From Acinetobacter brisouii CIP 110357 (lineage in GTDB: Bacteria > Pseudomonadota > Gammaproteobacteria > Pseudomonadales > Moraxellaceae), in assembly GCF_000488275.1 (NCBI RefSeq), contig NZ_KI530765.1, positions 1-64,000 on the forward strand: a stretch of 64,000 bases of DNA, given 5' to 3'. Made by a program: the position numbers and the translations under genes. Shown here one piece after another: positions 37,073 to 45,022 of this stretch. Each line of letters begins with the position of its first letter. The stretch's first letter is position 1. Under the pieces are notes generated by a model. That model did not search any database. It was not told where the DNA came from and saw nothing but the letters and a program-made list of their open reading frames with translations.

Positions 37073-38800
37073 ATGCGCAATACAACACAAGTCTTAAAAG
37101 GGCTTAACCCCGCAGTCTCAATAGGCTCAAAACTACTACTATTTGTTTTTATTGCTTTTTGTATTTTTAGAGAACAGCAGGCAGGCGAATATTTCCAGTT
37201 TATTTCAACCAGTTTGCTAAATAATGCAAAATGGTTTCTTCTCCTACTGGCAACATTGTTATTGGTTTTTTTAGTTTATTTATGTATGAGTCGCTATGGA
37301 CATATTCGACTAGGAAAAGATGATGAAAAGCCTGAATACAGCAATATTGCTTGGATCTCCATGCTGTTTTCCTGTGGAATGGGTGTTGGGCTATTATTTT
37401 GGTCAGTAGCAGAACCTATTACCCACTATGCCAGTAATCCTTTTACTCAAGGCTTCACAGATGAAGCAGCCAGCATGGCAATGCAGATTACATTTTTCCA
37501 CTGGGGGCTACACCCTTGGGGGCTATTTTGCATGGCGGCAGTTGCTTTAGGTTATTTCTGCTATCGTAAGGACTTACCTTTTGCCATGCGTTCGATTTTA
37601 TATCCACTAATTGGCAACCGAATTTATGGCCCGATTGGAAATATCGTTGATATTTTAACAATTGTGATCACGGCCTTTGGTGTTTCTCAATCTCTGAGTA
37701 TGGGCATTTTGGAGCTTAACACAGGGCTTAATCATACCTTTGGTATTAATATTGACGTAAAAATTCAGCTCGCTATGGTCATCGTCTTATGTACTTTGGC
37801 GACCATTTCCCTCATGTCAGCGATCAGTAAAGGCTTTAAAGTGATTGCTGAGGGCAACATGATCATCTCTTATTTTTTAGTCTTTGTCGTGATTGTATTG
37901 GGCGCGACTCGCTATATTTTCAACTCTTTCTTTGAAGGGGTTGGTGATTATCTACAACATATCGTTGGTATGAGCTTATGGAGTGATGCCCAAAAAGATT
38001 CAGGCTGGCAAAACTGGTGGACTGCATATTATTGGCCTTGGTGGATGACTTGGGCACCATTTGTCGGTATGTTTATCGCCCGTATTTCTAGAGGACGGAC
38101 GATCCGTGAGCTCATTTGCTGTACCTTATTTGCCCCGACTTTACTAACGTTCATCTGGATTGCAGCATTTGGTGGTGCTTCACTCAAGATCGAAAAAGAA
38201 GCTCGGGCGAGACCAGCGCATGAACTGGTGATCAATCAACAACATGGCAGCAATACTAGCAGTAATGCCAAAGCTGATATTGCAAAGCATGAGCCACATA
38301 AAATGTCGATTGCTGAGGCAACCAAAGCAGATCCGACTCGTGCTGTTTTCGTATTCTTTGACCACATTAGTTCTAGCTCAACAACTAAAATTTTCCTTAG
38401 CTCCCTTCTATGTTTATTGTTAGCAATTCACATTATTACCTTAGTCAACTCTGGAACCCTAGTGCTATGTTTTCTTGATGCGAATGGAACAACAGATCCG
38501 TCTATTAGTATCCGTCTGATCTGGGGAATTATTATCCCATTAATTGGAGGTGGTTTAATCATCGCTGGTGGGCTTAAAGCCATTCAAACAGCAACCATTA
38601 TTGCAGGTTTTCCAATTGCAATATTACTGGGAATCATGGCCGTTTCTTTATTCAAAAGCTTACGTCAAGAACCACAAGCATGGGCAATGATGCCTGAGCA
38701 TGTTCGACCAGACTTCTGTAAAGCCGAAAGTGATAAGCCTGTAGATAAAAATAGCTCTCTTCAGACAATTTCAAAAGATCATCTCGCCATAAAAGAATAA
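37073..38800 (+). CDS. BCCT-family transporter for quaternary ammonium compounds
   Basis: The 575-residue protein has about twelve helices, a strong ribosome site and the BCCT core signature WWMTWAPFVGMFIARISRGR followed by TIRE. FSCGMGVGLLFWSVAEP is the glycine-rich unwound helix that binds sodium and substrate. Relatives carry choline, glycine betaine or carnitine. A hydrophilic insertion of about 55 residues (about 375-430, rich in Ser, Asn, Lys) is unusual for the family. Divergent from the Rieske operon and followed by the LysR gene. Confidence 0.92.
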   Translation: MRNTTQVLKGLNPAVSIGSKLLLFVFIAFCIFREQQAGEYFQFISTSLLNNAKWFLLLLATLLLVFLVYLCMSRYGHIRLGKDDEKPEYSNIAWISMLFSCGMGVGLLFWSVAEPITHYASNPFTQGFTDEAASMAMQITFFHWGLHPWGLFCMAAVALGYFCYRKDLPFAMRSILYPLIGNRIYGPIGNIVDILTIVITAFGVSQSLSMGILELNTGLNHTFGINIDVKIQLAMVIVLCTLATISLMSAISKGFKVIAEGNMIISYFLVFVVIVLGATRYIFNSFFEGVGDYLQHIVGMSLWSDAQKDSGWQNWWTAYYWPWWMTWAPFVGMFIARISRGRTIRELICCTLFAPTLLTFIWIAAFGGASLKIEKEARARPAHELVINQQHGSNTSSNAKADIAKHEPHKMSIAEATKADPTRAVFVFFDHISSSSTTKIFLSSLLCLLLAIHIITLVNSGTLVLCFLDANGTTDPSISIRLIWGIIIPLIGGGLIIAGGLKAIQTATIIAGFPIAILLGIMAVSLFKSLRQEPQAWAMMPEHVRPDFCKAESDKPVDKNSSLQTISKDHLAIKE

Positions 38801-38807
38801 GAAAGAC

Positions 38808-38836
38808 AAATAGGGATCTTTCAGATCCCTATTTTT
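38808..38836. terminator. Terminator between BCCT and LysR genes
   Basis: AAATAGGGATCT, loop TTC, AGATCCCTATTT plus T-rich sequence. Perfect 12-base arms; works for the BCCT transcript and for LysR on the other strand. Confidence 0.85.
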
Positions 38837-38884
38837 ATTTTCATCCATTTCGATTTCGTTTAACTTCTCAGAAAAAATAGACTC

Positions 38885-39829
38885 TTAACTTTCTACACTC
38901 ACCACATTACTTAAACCAGTTGGTCCTATATCATTTGAAACCTGTTCCAAAAGCCAGCTGCGAAAACGCTTTACGCTTGAGGAAATTACACCCCGATCTA
39001 TTGATTCTAACATACAGAAATTTGCCTGAGTCTTAAGTACGGTATCTATTGGGCGAACCAAAACCCCTGTTTCTAGATAATCGTTTAATAGTGAACTCCA
39101 AGCTAACGCAATACCCTGACCATTTATTGCCGCCTGAAGCAATAATGGATAATTATTGATATTCACTTTGTTCCTAGGCTTAATGAGAGGATATCCGACT
39201 GATTCAAACCATTTTGGCCATGTCATCCAGTCTTGCTGAGATTCATCCAAATACAATAAAGTCTTGCCAAAAATTTCCTGAGGATCCTGAGAGCCATTTA
39301 ATTGTTTAAGGTAATTTGGACTGCATACAGGAAAAACCTCCTCAGAAAATAGAGGGGTAACCTTCATTCCGCTTGGGGGGGGGTTACAATAAAATAAGGC
39401 AATATCGCAATCTATTTTATCCAAGTCTAGAATATTTTCTGTAGTTAAAATCCTTAAATCAATACCTTCTGTTTGCTGAAAATCGGCTATCTTCGGCAAT
39501 AACCAAAGTGCAGCCATTGCGCTGGTTGTTGCTACAGTGACCTGATGTTCACCCTTCCATTTTTTAATTTCAGCTGTTGCCTGTGATACATCCAATAATG
39601 CACCATAAATCGTTTGATAATACTGTAATCCTGTAGAAGTTAAAAAAATATGGCGATTGGCTCTTACAAAGAGTTCTTTACCCAGATATTCTTCCAATTG
39701 GCGAATCTGGCGACTAATCGCTCCTTGCGTAACATTTAACTCATTTGCAGCTTGTGTAAAACTGAGGTGGCGTGCAGCTGCCTCGAATACAATCAGGCTA
39801 TTCATTGGCGGCAATGGCTTGATTTTCAT
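38885..39829 (-). CDS. LysR-family regulator (GcvA-like) of the oxygenase cluster
   Basis: About 314 residues from MKIKPLPPMNSL with TAGGAG 5 bases before it; the GTG two codons earlier leaves no spacing. The LysR helix-turn-helix (FTQAANELNVTQGAISRQIR) is near residue 20 and the start PLPPMNSLIVFEAAARHLSF is GcvA-like. Convergent with the BCCT gene. CATGAGTTTTTCTCATGAG lies about 200 bases upstream and recurs at 36872 and 28398, which outlines a possible regulon. Confidence 0.88.
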   Translation of the reverse strand: MKIKPLPPMNSLIVFEAAARHLSFTQAANELNVTQGAISRQIRQLEEYLGKELFVRANRHIFLTSTGLQYYQTIYGALLDVSQATAEIKKWKGEHQVTVATTSAMAALWLLPKIADFQQTEGIDLRILTTENILDLDKIDCDIALFYCNPPPSGMKVTPLFSEEVFPVCSPNYLKQLNGSQDPQEIFGKTLLYLDESQQDWMTWPKWFESVGYPLIKPRNKVNINNYPLLLQAAINGQGIALAWSSLLNDYLETGVLVRPIDTVLKTQANFCMLESIDRGVISSSVKRFRSWLLEQVSNDIGPTGLSNVVSVES

Positions 39830-40027
39830 GGACACTCCTAATTTGTCCGTTCCTATACTTGATTCTACTAAAATCCAGCATCATCTTTCAGATGATGCAG
39901 TAAAACCATTTTCATTAACTTAATGCAATCCCTACAAATAGTTAGAACATCAACGTTTGCCTATGTTTTATCTGCCAACAAAATCTCATAATTGAAAAAT
40001 AATATAAAGTGAGAAAAAATATTCCTT

Positions 40028-40044
40028 GCATGAGTTTTTCTCAT
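40028..40044. promoter_or_regulatory. Operator-like motif upstream of LysR
   Basis: GCATGAGTTTTTCTCAT matches 36872-36888 in 16 of 17 bases and the palindrome arm at 28415-28431. It lies about 200 bases upstream of the LysR start and just before the IS6 remnant. Confidence 0.45.
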
Positions 40045-40072
40045 GAGTTAAAGATAATTCACCTTATTTACG

Positions 40073-40345
40073 GACACTATTGCAAATAGCCATAGATGAT
40101 AAGCTAAATAAGCTTTTAGCTAAAAGTTCAGTATATGAATCCTTTCCATGGTCGACATTTTCAGGGCGAAATTATTCTTTGGGCTGTGCCCTGGTATTGT
40201 AAATATGGCATTAGCTATCGTGAGCTGCAGGAAATGCTTCCGACATCTTGGACTGCTCTCCCAATATCTAAATAAATCAGCTTTATTGGGGAGCCGATTT
40301 TTCATAACCTATGGCTGAATTATTCACAGAGGCTAATCAAATCCG
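40073..40345 (+). mobile_element. IS6-family left-end remnant (copy 3)
   Basis: GACACTATTGCAAA (two changes from the IS6 terminal repeat) is followed by a transposase start MNPFHGRHFQGEIILWAVPW through RELQEMLP, then the same non-transposase continuation as copy 1. It forms a direct repeat with 17422-17692. An extra 40-base insert with the hairpin GCCCGA/TCGGGC (40371-40392) lies between it and the pdif site. Confidence 0.82.
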
Positions 40346-40439
40346 TGGAACGCGACAATTCACGTAAAAAGCCCGACTTTAACAAATCGGGCTTCATTAT
40401 AGATCATAAGATACTGAAAAGTAATGAAATACTTAGTTG

Positions 40440-40467
40440 ATTTCGTATAAGGTGTATTATGTTAATT
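40440..40467. other. XerC/XerD (pdif) recombination site, C/D orientation, perfect match
   Basis: ATTTCGTATAA, centre GGTGTA, TTATGTTAATT: both arms match the Acinetobacter plasmid consensus exactly. With the D/C site at 43359 it brackets the AraC/MdaB/hydrolase segment. Same orientation and centre as 14453 and 17745. Confidence 0.92.
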
Positions 40468-40535
40468 TTAGAAAAACTAAAATTAATTTATTCAACTTAG
40501 AAAAGATAAGAAAAAACTTTATTCCTATTCTTTTC

Positions 40536-41432
40536 TTAATTAATTAGAGCCCGAGTGCGCTTTATATCTCTAAGCGGAGGCTCACCAAACATACGAGCGT
40601 ATTCTCTATTAAACTGAGTAACACTCTCATAACCAACGCGTATAGCAGCACTACTAGCATCCATATCTTCATAAAGCATCCAATGCCGTGCATCTTGTAG
40701 GCGCAAATTTTTTAAATACTGCAAAGGGCTTAAGCCTGTAATTGTGCGGAAATGCTGTCTAAAAGTAGATGAGCTCATATGAGCTTTGGCTGCTAATTCA
40801 TTTATTGAAATACTATTGATGTAGTTTAATTTCATCCATGTAATCACTTGGGATATTTGATGACTTGGTGAGCCGACAGTAGCAAGGTGCTGGAGCATCG
40901 GACCATGTTCTCCATCCAACAATCGGATGATAATTTCTCTTTGAATTAATGGTGTAATCAATGGAATTTTGCTAGGTTCATTTAAAAGTCTTATTAAACG
41001 CGTTAAAGCATCAAGTATCCCATCATCTAATGCAATAACGGACATCGCTCTTAAAGGACCACCTTTGCATATCCCCGAAGTATTCATTTCCGCAGCAATT
41101 TGTACAATTAAATTTGCATCAAGATCTAAGCGTAAACCTAAATAAGGTTCTGTTATTGTGGCTTGCGTTACATAAGACACAACGGGTAAATCAATCGAAT
41201 TAATAAGCGCTTGCCCAGAGCTATAATTAAAAACTTCATTTCCAAGCGTTACACGCTTGCCGCCTTGAATGGTAACACCCAAACCTAGGCCAAAAATACA
41301 GGGCATCGGATCAGTGACTGCACTGCGACGATAAATAGATAATATTGGAATTGCTGTATTGTAGTCCCCGTCGTTTTGAGCAATATCTTCAACTAAAGAC
41401 TGGAGTAGGTTATATACATTAGGCTGATTCAT
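40536..41432 (-). CDS. AraC-family regulator (YqhC-like N-terminal domain)
   Basis: The 298-residue protein has an AraC_N sensor domain (residues 20-180, PCIFGLGLGVTIQGGKRVTL) and two C-terminal helix-turn-helix motifs: SINELAAKAHMSSSTFRQHF and AIRVGYESVTQFNREYARMF. The same architecture is found in YqhC, which activates aldehyde-reductase genes. It is divergent from the mdaB-like gene across 190 bases and likely controls it and the hydrolase. Confidence 0.88.
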   Translation of the reverse strand: MNQPNVYNLLQSLVEDIAQNDGDYNTAIPILSIYRRSAVTDPMPCIFGLGLGVTIQGGKRVTLGNEVFNYSSGQALINSIDLPVVSYVTQATITEPYLGLRLDLDANLIVQIAAEMNTSGICKGGPLRAMSVIALDDGILDALTRLIRLLNEPSKIPLITPLIQREIIIRLLDGEHGPMLQHLATVGSPSHQISQVITWMKLNYINSISINELAAKAHMSSSTFRQHFRTITGLSPLQYLKNLRLQDARHWMLYEDMDASSAAIRVGYESVTQFNREYARMFGEPPLRDIKRTRALIN

Positions 41433-41623
41433 TTTAACTCCACCATCACAAAATCAAGATATCTATAGACTGTTTAAGATTAACAGATTAAAAAATGATT
41501 GGTTGCGCTTTAGTTATTTCTCATCATATTGGGCAAGAATTACAGCAGATTTGGCAATCGAATTTTTGATCTATAGTCCAAAATAATATCCTCACTAGGC
41601 AAATATAATTCCGGGTATATGTG

Positions 41624-42217
41624 ATGAAAAAAGTATTAATTATTAATACACATCAGTTCTATGAAGGTATTTCTACTGGCACATTAAATAGCTCAATAGT
41701 TGAAATTATTAAAGACACTATGCTTAGTCTGGGTTGTGAAATTCAACTTACCGAAGTTGAAAAAGGCTATGACATCAATGAAGAGGTAAGTAAACACTTA
41801 TGGGCAGATTTAATTATCACTCAGTCTCCAGTGTATTGGTTTGGTTCTCCGTGGATCTATAAAAAATATATTGATGAAGTGTTTACTGCAGGAATGATAC
41901 AGGGAAGTTTTTTAACTGGTGACGGACGTACACGACAAGATCCAACCAAGCAATATGGTACAGGTGGAAAGCTTTTCGGTAAAAAGTACATGTTATCGCT
42001 AACATGGAATGCACCACGAGAAGCATTTAATGATTCTAAGCAAGAATTATTTGAAGGTAGATCTGTTGATGATGTCTTTATTCACAACACAGCAAACTAC
42101 AAATTTTGTGGTGTCGAAGTGCTACCGACATTTTCATTTTTCGATGTCATAAAATCCCCTCAAATCAACAATGATATCGATCGTCTAAAACAACAACTCA
42201 CTCAAATTTTTGACTAA
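41624..42217 (+). CDS. mdaB: NAD(P)H-dependent FMN/FAD quinone reductase, MdaB-like
   Basis: The 197-residue flavodoxin-fold protein starts MKKVLIINTHQFYEG (flavin phosphate region) and has QSPVYWFGSPWIYKKYIDEV, typical of the MdaB/NQO branch. These enzymes reduce quinones by two electrons, avoiding semiquinones. The GTG three bases earlier is an alternative start. It is followed 30 bases later by the DLH-like hydrolase, giving a two-gene stress or detoxification operon under AraC. Confidence 0.86.
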   Translation: MKKVLIINTHQFYEGISTGTLNSSIVEIIKDTMLSLGCEIQLTEVEKGYDINEEVSKHLWADLIITQSPVYWFGSPWIYKKYIDEVFTAGMIQGSFLTGDGRTRQDPTKQYGTGGKLFGKKYMLSLTWNAPREAFNDSKQELFEGRSVDDVFIHNTANYKFCGVEVLPTFSFFDVIKSPQINNDIDRLKQQLTQIFD

Positions 42218-42247
42218 TTTTTATTAATTTTCAATGAGGTTAGTAAC

Positions 42248-43336
42248 ATGAAAAATAGCACTTCGATTATCTTAAACACGAGACTAGAAACAGGAAAATC
42301 CCAATTACATAGACTAGTTAAAAAAGGATTTTTAATTTCAACGCTAACATTTGGAACGATGATTTTTACTGCTCAAGCCACTTTTGCAGTAGAAGTAAAA
42401 ACAAAGAGTAGCTCAGAAGTAAGCCAACAAAATACACGACATATAACTTTCAAAAATGGCCAGATCCTCATGGCTGGTAATTTATATTTACCAGATAACT
42501 TCAATGAGAAAAAACAATATCCTACAATTATTGTGACTCATCCTGGTGGTGGTGTAAAAGAACAAACAGCAGGTTTATATGCACAAAAGCTGGCTAAAAA
42601 AGGCTTTATCACCTTGGCATTTGATGCCTCTCACCAAGGTGAAAGTGGCGGTGAACCTCGATTTTTAGAGAATCCAACCGAACGTGTAGAAGATATTCGT
42701 AGTGGCGTTGATTATCTCACGACATTGAAATTCGTTGACAAGAATCGCATCGCTGCACTTGGCATTTGTGCTGGTGGTGGATACAGTATTAATGCAGCAA
42801 TGACAGAGCATCGGATTAAGGCAGTCGGTACTGTGAGTGCAGTGGATATTGGTTTGGGATTCCGTAAGGGTTGGAATGGTGATGGAACTTTATCAGATCA
42901 ACTAAAACTACTTGATAGTGTTGCTCAGCAACGAACTCTAGAAGCAAATGGTGCAAACCCGTTATATATCAACTATGTTCCAGAACAGCCCAATGCAAAC
43001 ACACCACGTGATTTAAGAGAGGCTACTGAATACTATAGAACCCCTCGAGGGCAACATAAAAACTCTGGGAATCAATTGCTATTTTCAAGTGTAGATAAAA
43101 TTATTGCATTTGATGCCGCAGAAAATATCCAAGAATTACTTACACAGCCTCTTCTATTAATAGCTGGTAGTGATGCTGGATCTTTATGGCAAAGTAAGCA
43201 TTTTTATGATTTAGCAAAAACTAAGAAAGAGTTATTTCTTGTTGACCATGCAACACATATGACAATGTATGATCAACCAGATCATGTTGATAAAGCAGTA
43301 GCCAAATTGGCTTCTTTTTATAATACAAATCTTTAA
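42248..43336 (+). CDS. Exported DLH-like alpha/beta hydrolase with cysteine nucleophile
   Basis: The 362-residue protein has an unusually long signal region (hydrophobic residues 28-45, cleavage near TFAV at about 48). Core motifs: VTHPGGGVKEQTAGLYAQ, GFITLAFDASHQGESGG, nucleophile elbow GICAGGG with Cys174, and His in DHATHMTMYD. It is a paralogue of the protein at 1628-2767, sharing KEQ(S/T)(A/S)GLYAQ and KGFITLAFD. Sits within the 40440-43386 pdif segment. Confidence 0.83.
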   Translation: MKNSTSIILNTRLETGKSQLHRLVKKGFLISTLTFGTMIFTAQATFAVEVKTKSSSEVSQQNTRHITFKNGQILMAGNLYLPDNFNEKKQYPTIIVTHPGGGVKEQTAGLYAQKLAKKGFITLAFDASHQGESGGEPRFLENPTERVEDIRSGVDYLTTLKFVDKNRIAALGICAGGGYSINAAMTEHRIKAVGTVSAVDIGLGFRKGWNGDGTLSDQLKLLDSVAQQRTLEANGANPLYINYVPEQPNANTPRDLREATEYYRTPRGQHKNSGNQLLFSSVDKIIAFDAAENIQELLTQPLLLIAGSDAGSLWQSKHFYDLAKTKKELFLVDHATHMTMYDQPDHVDKAVAKLASFYNTNL

Positions 43337-43358
43337 TTTTCGTGCTTAAATATTGACT

Positions 43359-43386
43359 ATTTAACATAATGGTCGTTATGCGAAAC
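43359..43386. other. XerD/XerC (pdif) recombination site, D/C orientation
   Basis: ATTTAACATAA, centre TGGTCG, TTATGCGAAAC. The XerD arm is perfect. The site and the next 115 bases repeat 13625-13776, so two modules share a left end. Confidence 0.88.
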
Positions 43387-43445
43387 GCATTAAGTTAAAT
43401 AAATATAAATCAATAACTTAAAAAATTTCAAAAAACCCAAAAAAA

Positions 43446-43473
43446 GCCGACTTTGAAACAAGTCGGCTTTTTT
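43446..43473. terminator. Rho-independent terminator
   Basis: GCCGAC and GTCGGC arms, loop TTTGAAACAA, followed by TTTTTT. Part of the repeated module left end. From 43474 to 43683 I see no gene. Confidence 0.75.
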
Positions 43474-43683
43474 ATGCTCAATTCTGGAATCTTTCGCCAA
43501 TAGAATTGATTATTTTTTAATCAAAAATAGCAATTCCATATGCTTTATAAGCCTTTTATGGTCAAAAGAATCCACAATTTCTGCGGATAACCCTTGGGAT
43601 AAATTTTAAACAATCCTGTACGCTCAGGAGGACATAAATTAGGGATCATTGCGTCTATGTCAGTATGGAGATTTTTCTTATGA

Positions 43684-43820
43684 TGAAGTCATGCAGGAAC
43701 AGGATGTTCCGGAACGTAAAATGGATATTTATGTTCTAGCGCAAGGATCGTGAGGTACGACAGGATGTTATACCTAGAACTGAATATGAAAAACCCCGGC
43801 AGGATGTCGGGGTTTTTCAT
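43684..43820 (+). ncRNA. Putative small RNA, CAGGAUG-loop family (copy A)
   Basis: GGAACAGGATGTTCC forms a hairpin with loop AGGAT; AAGGATCGTGAGG and CGACAGGATGTTATA follow; the 3' end is a terminator ACCCCGGCAGGATGTCGGGGTT with the loop again containing AGGAT (given here in parts as positions 43789-43817). The same layout occurs at 51827-51971 and 57670-57797. This is the most divergent copy. Confidence 0.55.
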
Positions 43821-43836
43821 TGCTTAAATATAACAA

Positions 43837-44187
43837 TCAGTTGGCAGTATCTAATTGGTTTTGGTTGATAAATTTAATCAATGAATCCTGAATAAATTCT
43901 TCAAATTCAATATCTTTCTCTTTTAAGATTTCTTCAATTTTTTCTATAGTTTCACTTTCTAACTCAAATTCTATTTCACCTGATGTTTCCATGAGTAAAT
44001 CATAGTTATTTTCGACCATCTTTTTAAAGGTCGCTTCTAGGTCATTTTTCAATGGCACATTGAAAGACAGATGTAATGAGCTATTAATAATTTCAACATG
44101 GGTATACCCAATAGATTCAGTACATTTTCCTACAAATCCTAAGTGCTTCATAATGATTCTTAAATGTAGTGATAGCACTTTCATCAT
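43837..44187 (-). CDS. Small acidic protein of unknown function
   Basis: The 116-residue frame (or 104 from the inner ATG at 44151) encodes an acidic protein; the C-terminal 50 residues are glutamate-rich and helical (EIEFELESETIEKIEEILKE). No clear ribosome site decides the start. It lies inside the pdif segment 43359-44922, divergent from the RelE/NadS pair. It could be an accessory or immunity-type gene, but nothing in the sequence says so. Confidence 0.5.
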   Translation of the reverse strand: MMKVLSLHLRIIMKHLGFVGKCTESIGYTHVEIINSSLHLSFNVPLKNDLEATFKKMVENNYDLLMETSGEIEFELESETIEKIEEILKEKDIEFEEFIQDSLIKFINQNQLDTAN

Positions 44188-44240
44188 ACTTCAGAGATTA
44201 CTTAGCTCTAGTTTTTTTATGTTTTAACTGTTAAAATTTT

Positions 44241-44259
44241 TATACGCCATTGACGTATA
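44241..44259. promoter_or_regulatory. Operator of RelE/NadS copy 1
   Basis: TATACGCCATTGACGTATA: arms TATACG and CGTATA around 7 bases, just before the toxin start. The same site precedes copy 2 at 51220. Antitoxins of this type repress their own operon by binding such repeats. Confidence 0.6.
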
Positions 44260-44267
44260 AAGAGTCC

Positions 44268-44588
44268 ATGTTATTCATTGAAACTAGCATCTTTACCAAG
44301 CAAATTAAAGACCTTGTATCTGATGAGGAATACCGCCAACTTCAACAAGATCTTTTGGTTCAGCCTGATAAAGGTGATCTTATCAAAAATGGCGGTGGTA
44401 TTCGCAAAGTACGTTGTGCTCAAGGTAACAAAGGGAAAAGTGGCGGAATACGAGTGATTTATTATTGGGTCACCGAGGACGATCAAATCTTTTTCTTAGT
44501 GGCTTATCCAAAATCAGTGAAAGATAACTTAACTGATAAGGAAACAGCCATTCTGCGCCAACTCGTGAAGGAGCAATTTCATGGATAA
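44268..44588 (+). CDS. RelE/ParE-superfamily toxin (copy 1)
   Basis: The 106-residue protein starts at ATG 44268 (AAAGAG before it; the longer frame opens with TTG). It has the RelE fold: FTKQIKDLVSDEEYRQLQQD, KVRCAQGNKGKSGGIRVIYY and the C-terminal strand FFLVAYPKS. Such toxins cleave mRNA at the ribosome. Its stop overlaps the antitoxin start by 8 bases. The protein is identical to that at 50891-51211. Confidence 0.87.
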   Translation: MLFIETSIFTKQIKDLVSDEEYRQLQQDLLVQPDKGDLIKNGGGIRKVRCAQGNKGKSGGIRVIYYWVTEDDQIFFLVAYPKSVKDNLTDKETAILRQLVKEQFHG

Positions 44589-44853
44589 CAACTTATTTGA
44601 TGACTTGGTTGCTTCAATCAAAGAAGCTGGAGCTATCAAACGTAAAGAGGTAAAAGCAAGCCGAGTTACAGAACTCGAATTGCCTGATATTAAAGAAGTA
44701 CGTGAAAAAACTGGCTTGAGCCAAAATGAATTTGCTGCACGTCTACATATTAGCCCACGTACCTTGCAAAATTGGGAACAGGGACGACGCTATCCAACAG
44801 GACCAGCAGCTACATTAATTCGAATTTTAGATGCTCACCCAAGCCTTATTTGA
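44581..44853 (+). CDS. NadS/HigA-like helix-turn-helix antitoxin (copy 1)
   Basis: The 90-residue protein has an XRE helix-turn-helix at residues 48-75 (GLSQNEFAARLHISPRTLQNW), with EQGRRYPTGPAA typical of the NadS group encoded after a RelE-type toxin. It neutralises the toxin and represses the operon. Its protein sequence is identical to copy 2, but the genes differ at many third codon positions. Confidence 0.88.
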   Translation: MDNNLFDDLVASIKEAGAIKRKEVKASRVTELELPDIKEVREKTGLSQNEFAARLHISPRTLQNWEQGRRYPTGPAATLIRILDAHPSLI

Positions 44854-44864
44854 AAAAATAATTT

Positions 44865-44895
44865 AAAAAATGGGAGCTTAATGCTCCCATTTTTG
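44865..44895. terminator. Terminator of RelE/NadS copy 1
   Basis: AAAAAATGGGAGC, loop TTAAT, GCTCCCATTTTT, touching the pdif site at 44896. Confidence 0.8.
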
Positions 44896-44922
44896 ACTTC
44901 GCATAAGAGATTTATGTTAAAT
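44896..44922. other. pdif-like site with 5-base centre, C/D orientation
   Basis: ACTTCGCATAA, centre GAGAT (five bases, not six), TTATGTTAAAT. Both arms are good matches. It forms the left boundary of the restriction-modification segment, whose right boundary is 50556. Confidence 0.7.
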
Positions 44923-45022
44923 ATTTAATAAAAAGCCCAAATCTAATGACCTAGACTTTAAATTTTACATCTTCTTAAAATTGAGAAGTTAATTTACTTA
45001 TCTTAGGTGGCTAATTTAATCT

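Noticed and set aside
43684-43760. Coding reading of small-RNA copy A (frame with MQEQDVPERKMDIY)
   Set aside because: EQDVPE recurs in copies B and C only because the GGAACAGGATGTTCC hairpin is conserved; flanking residues do not agree and frames are broken by stops.
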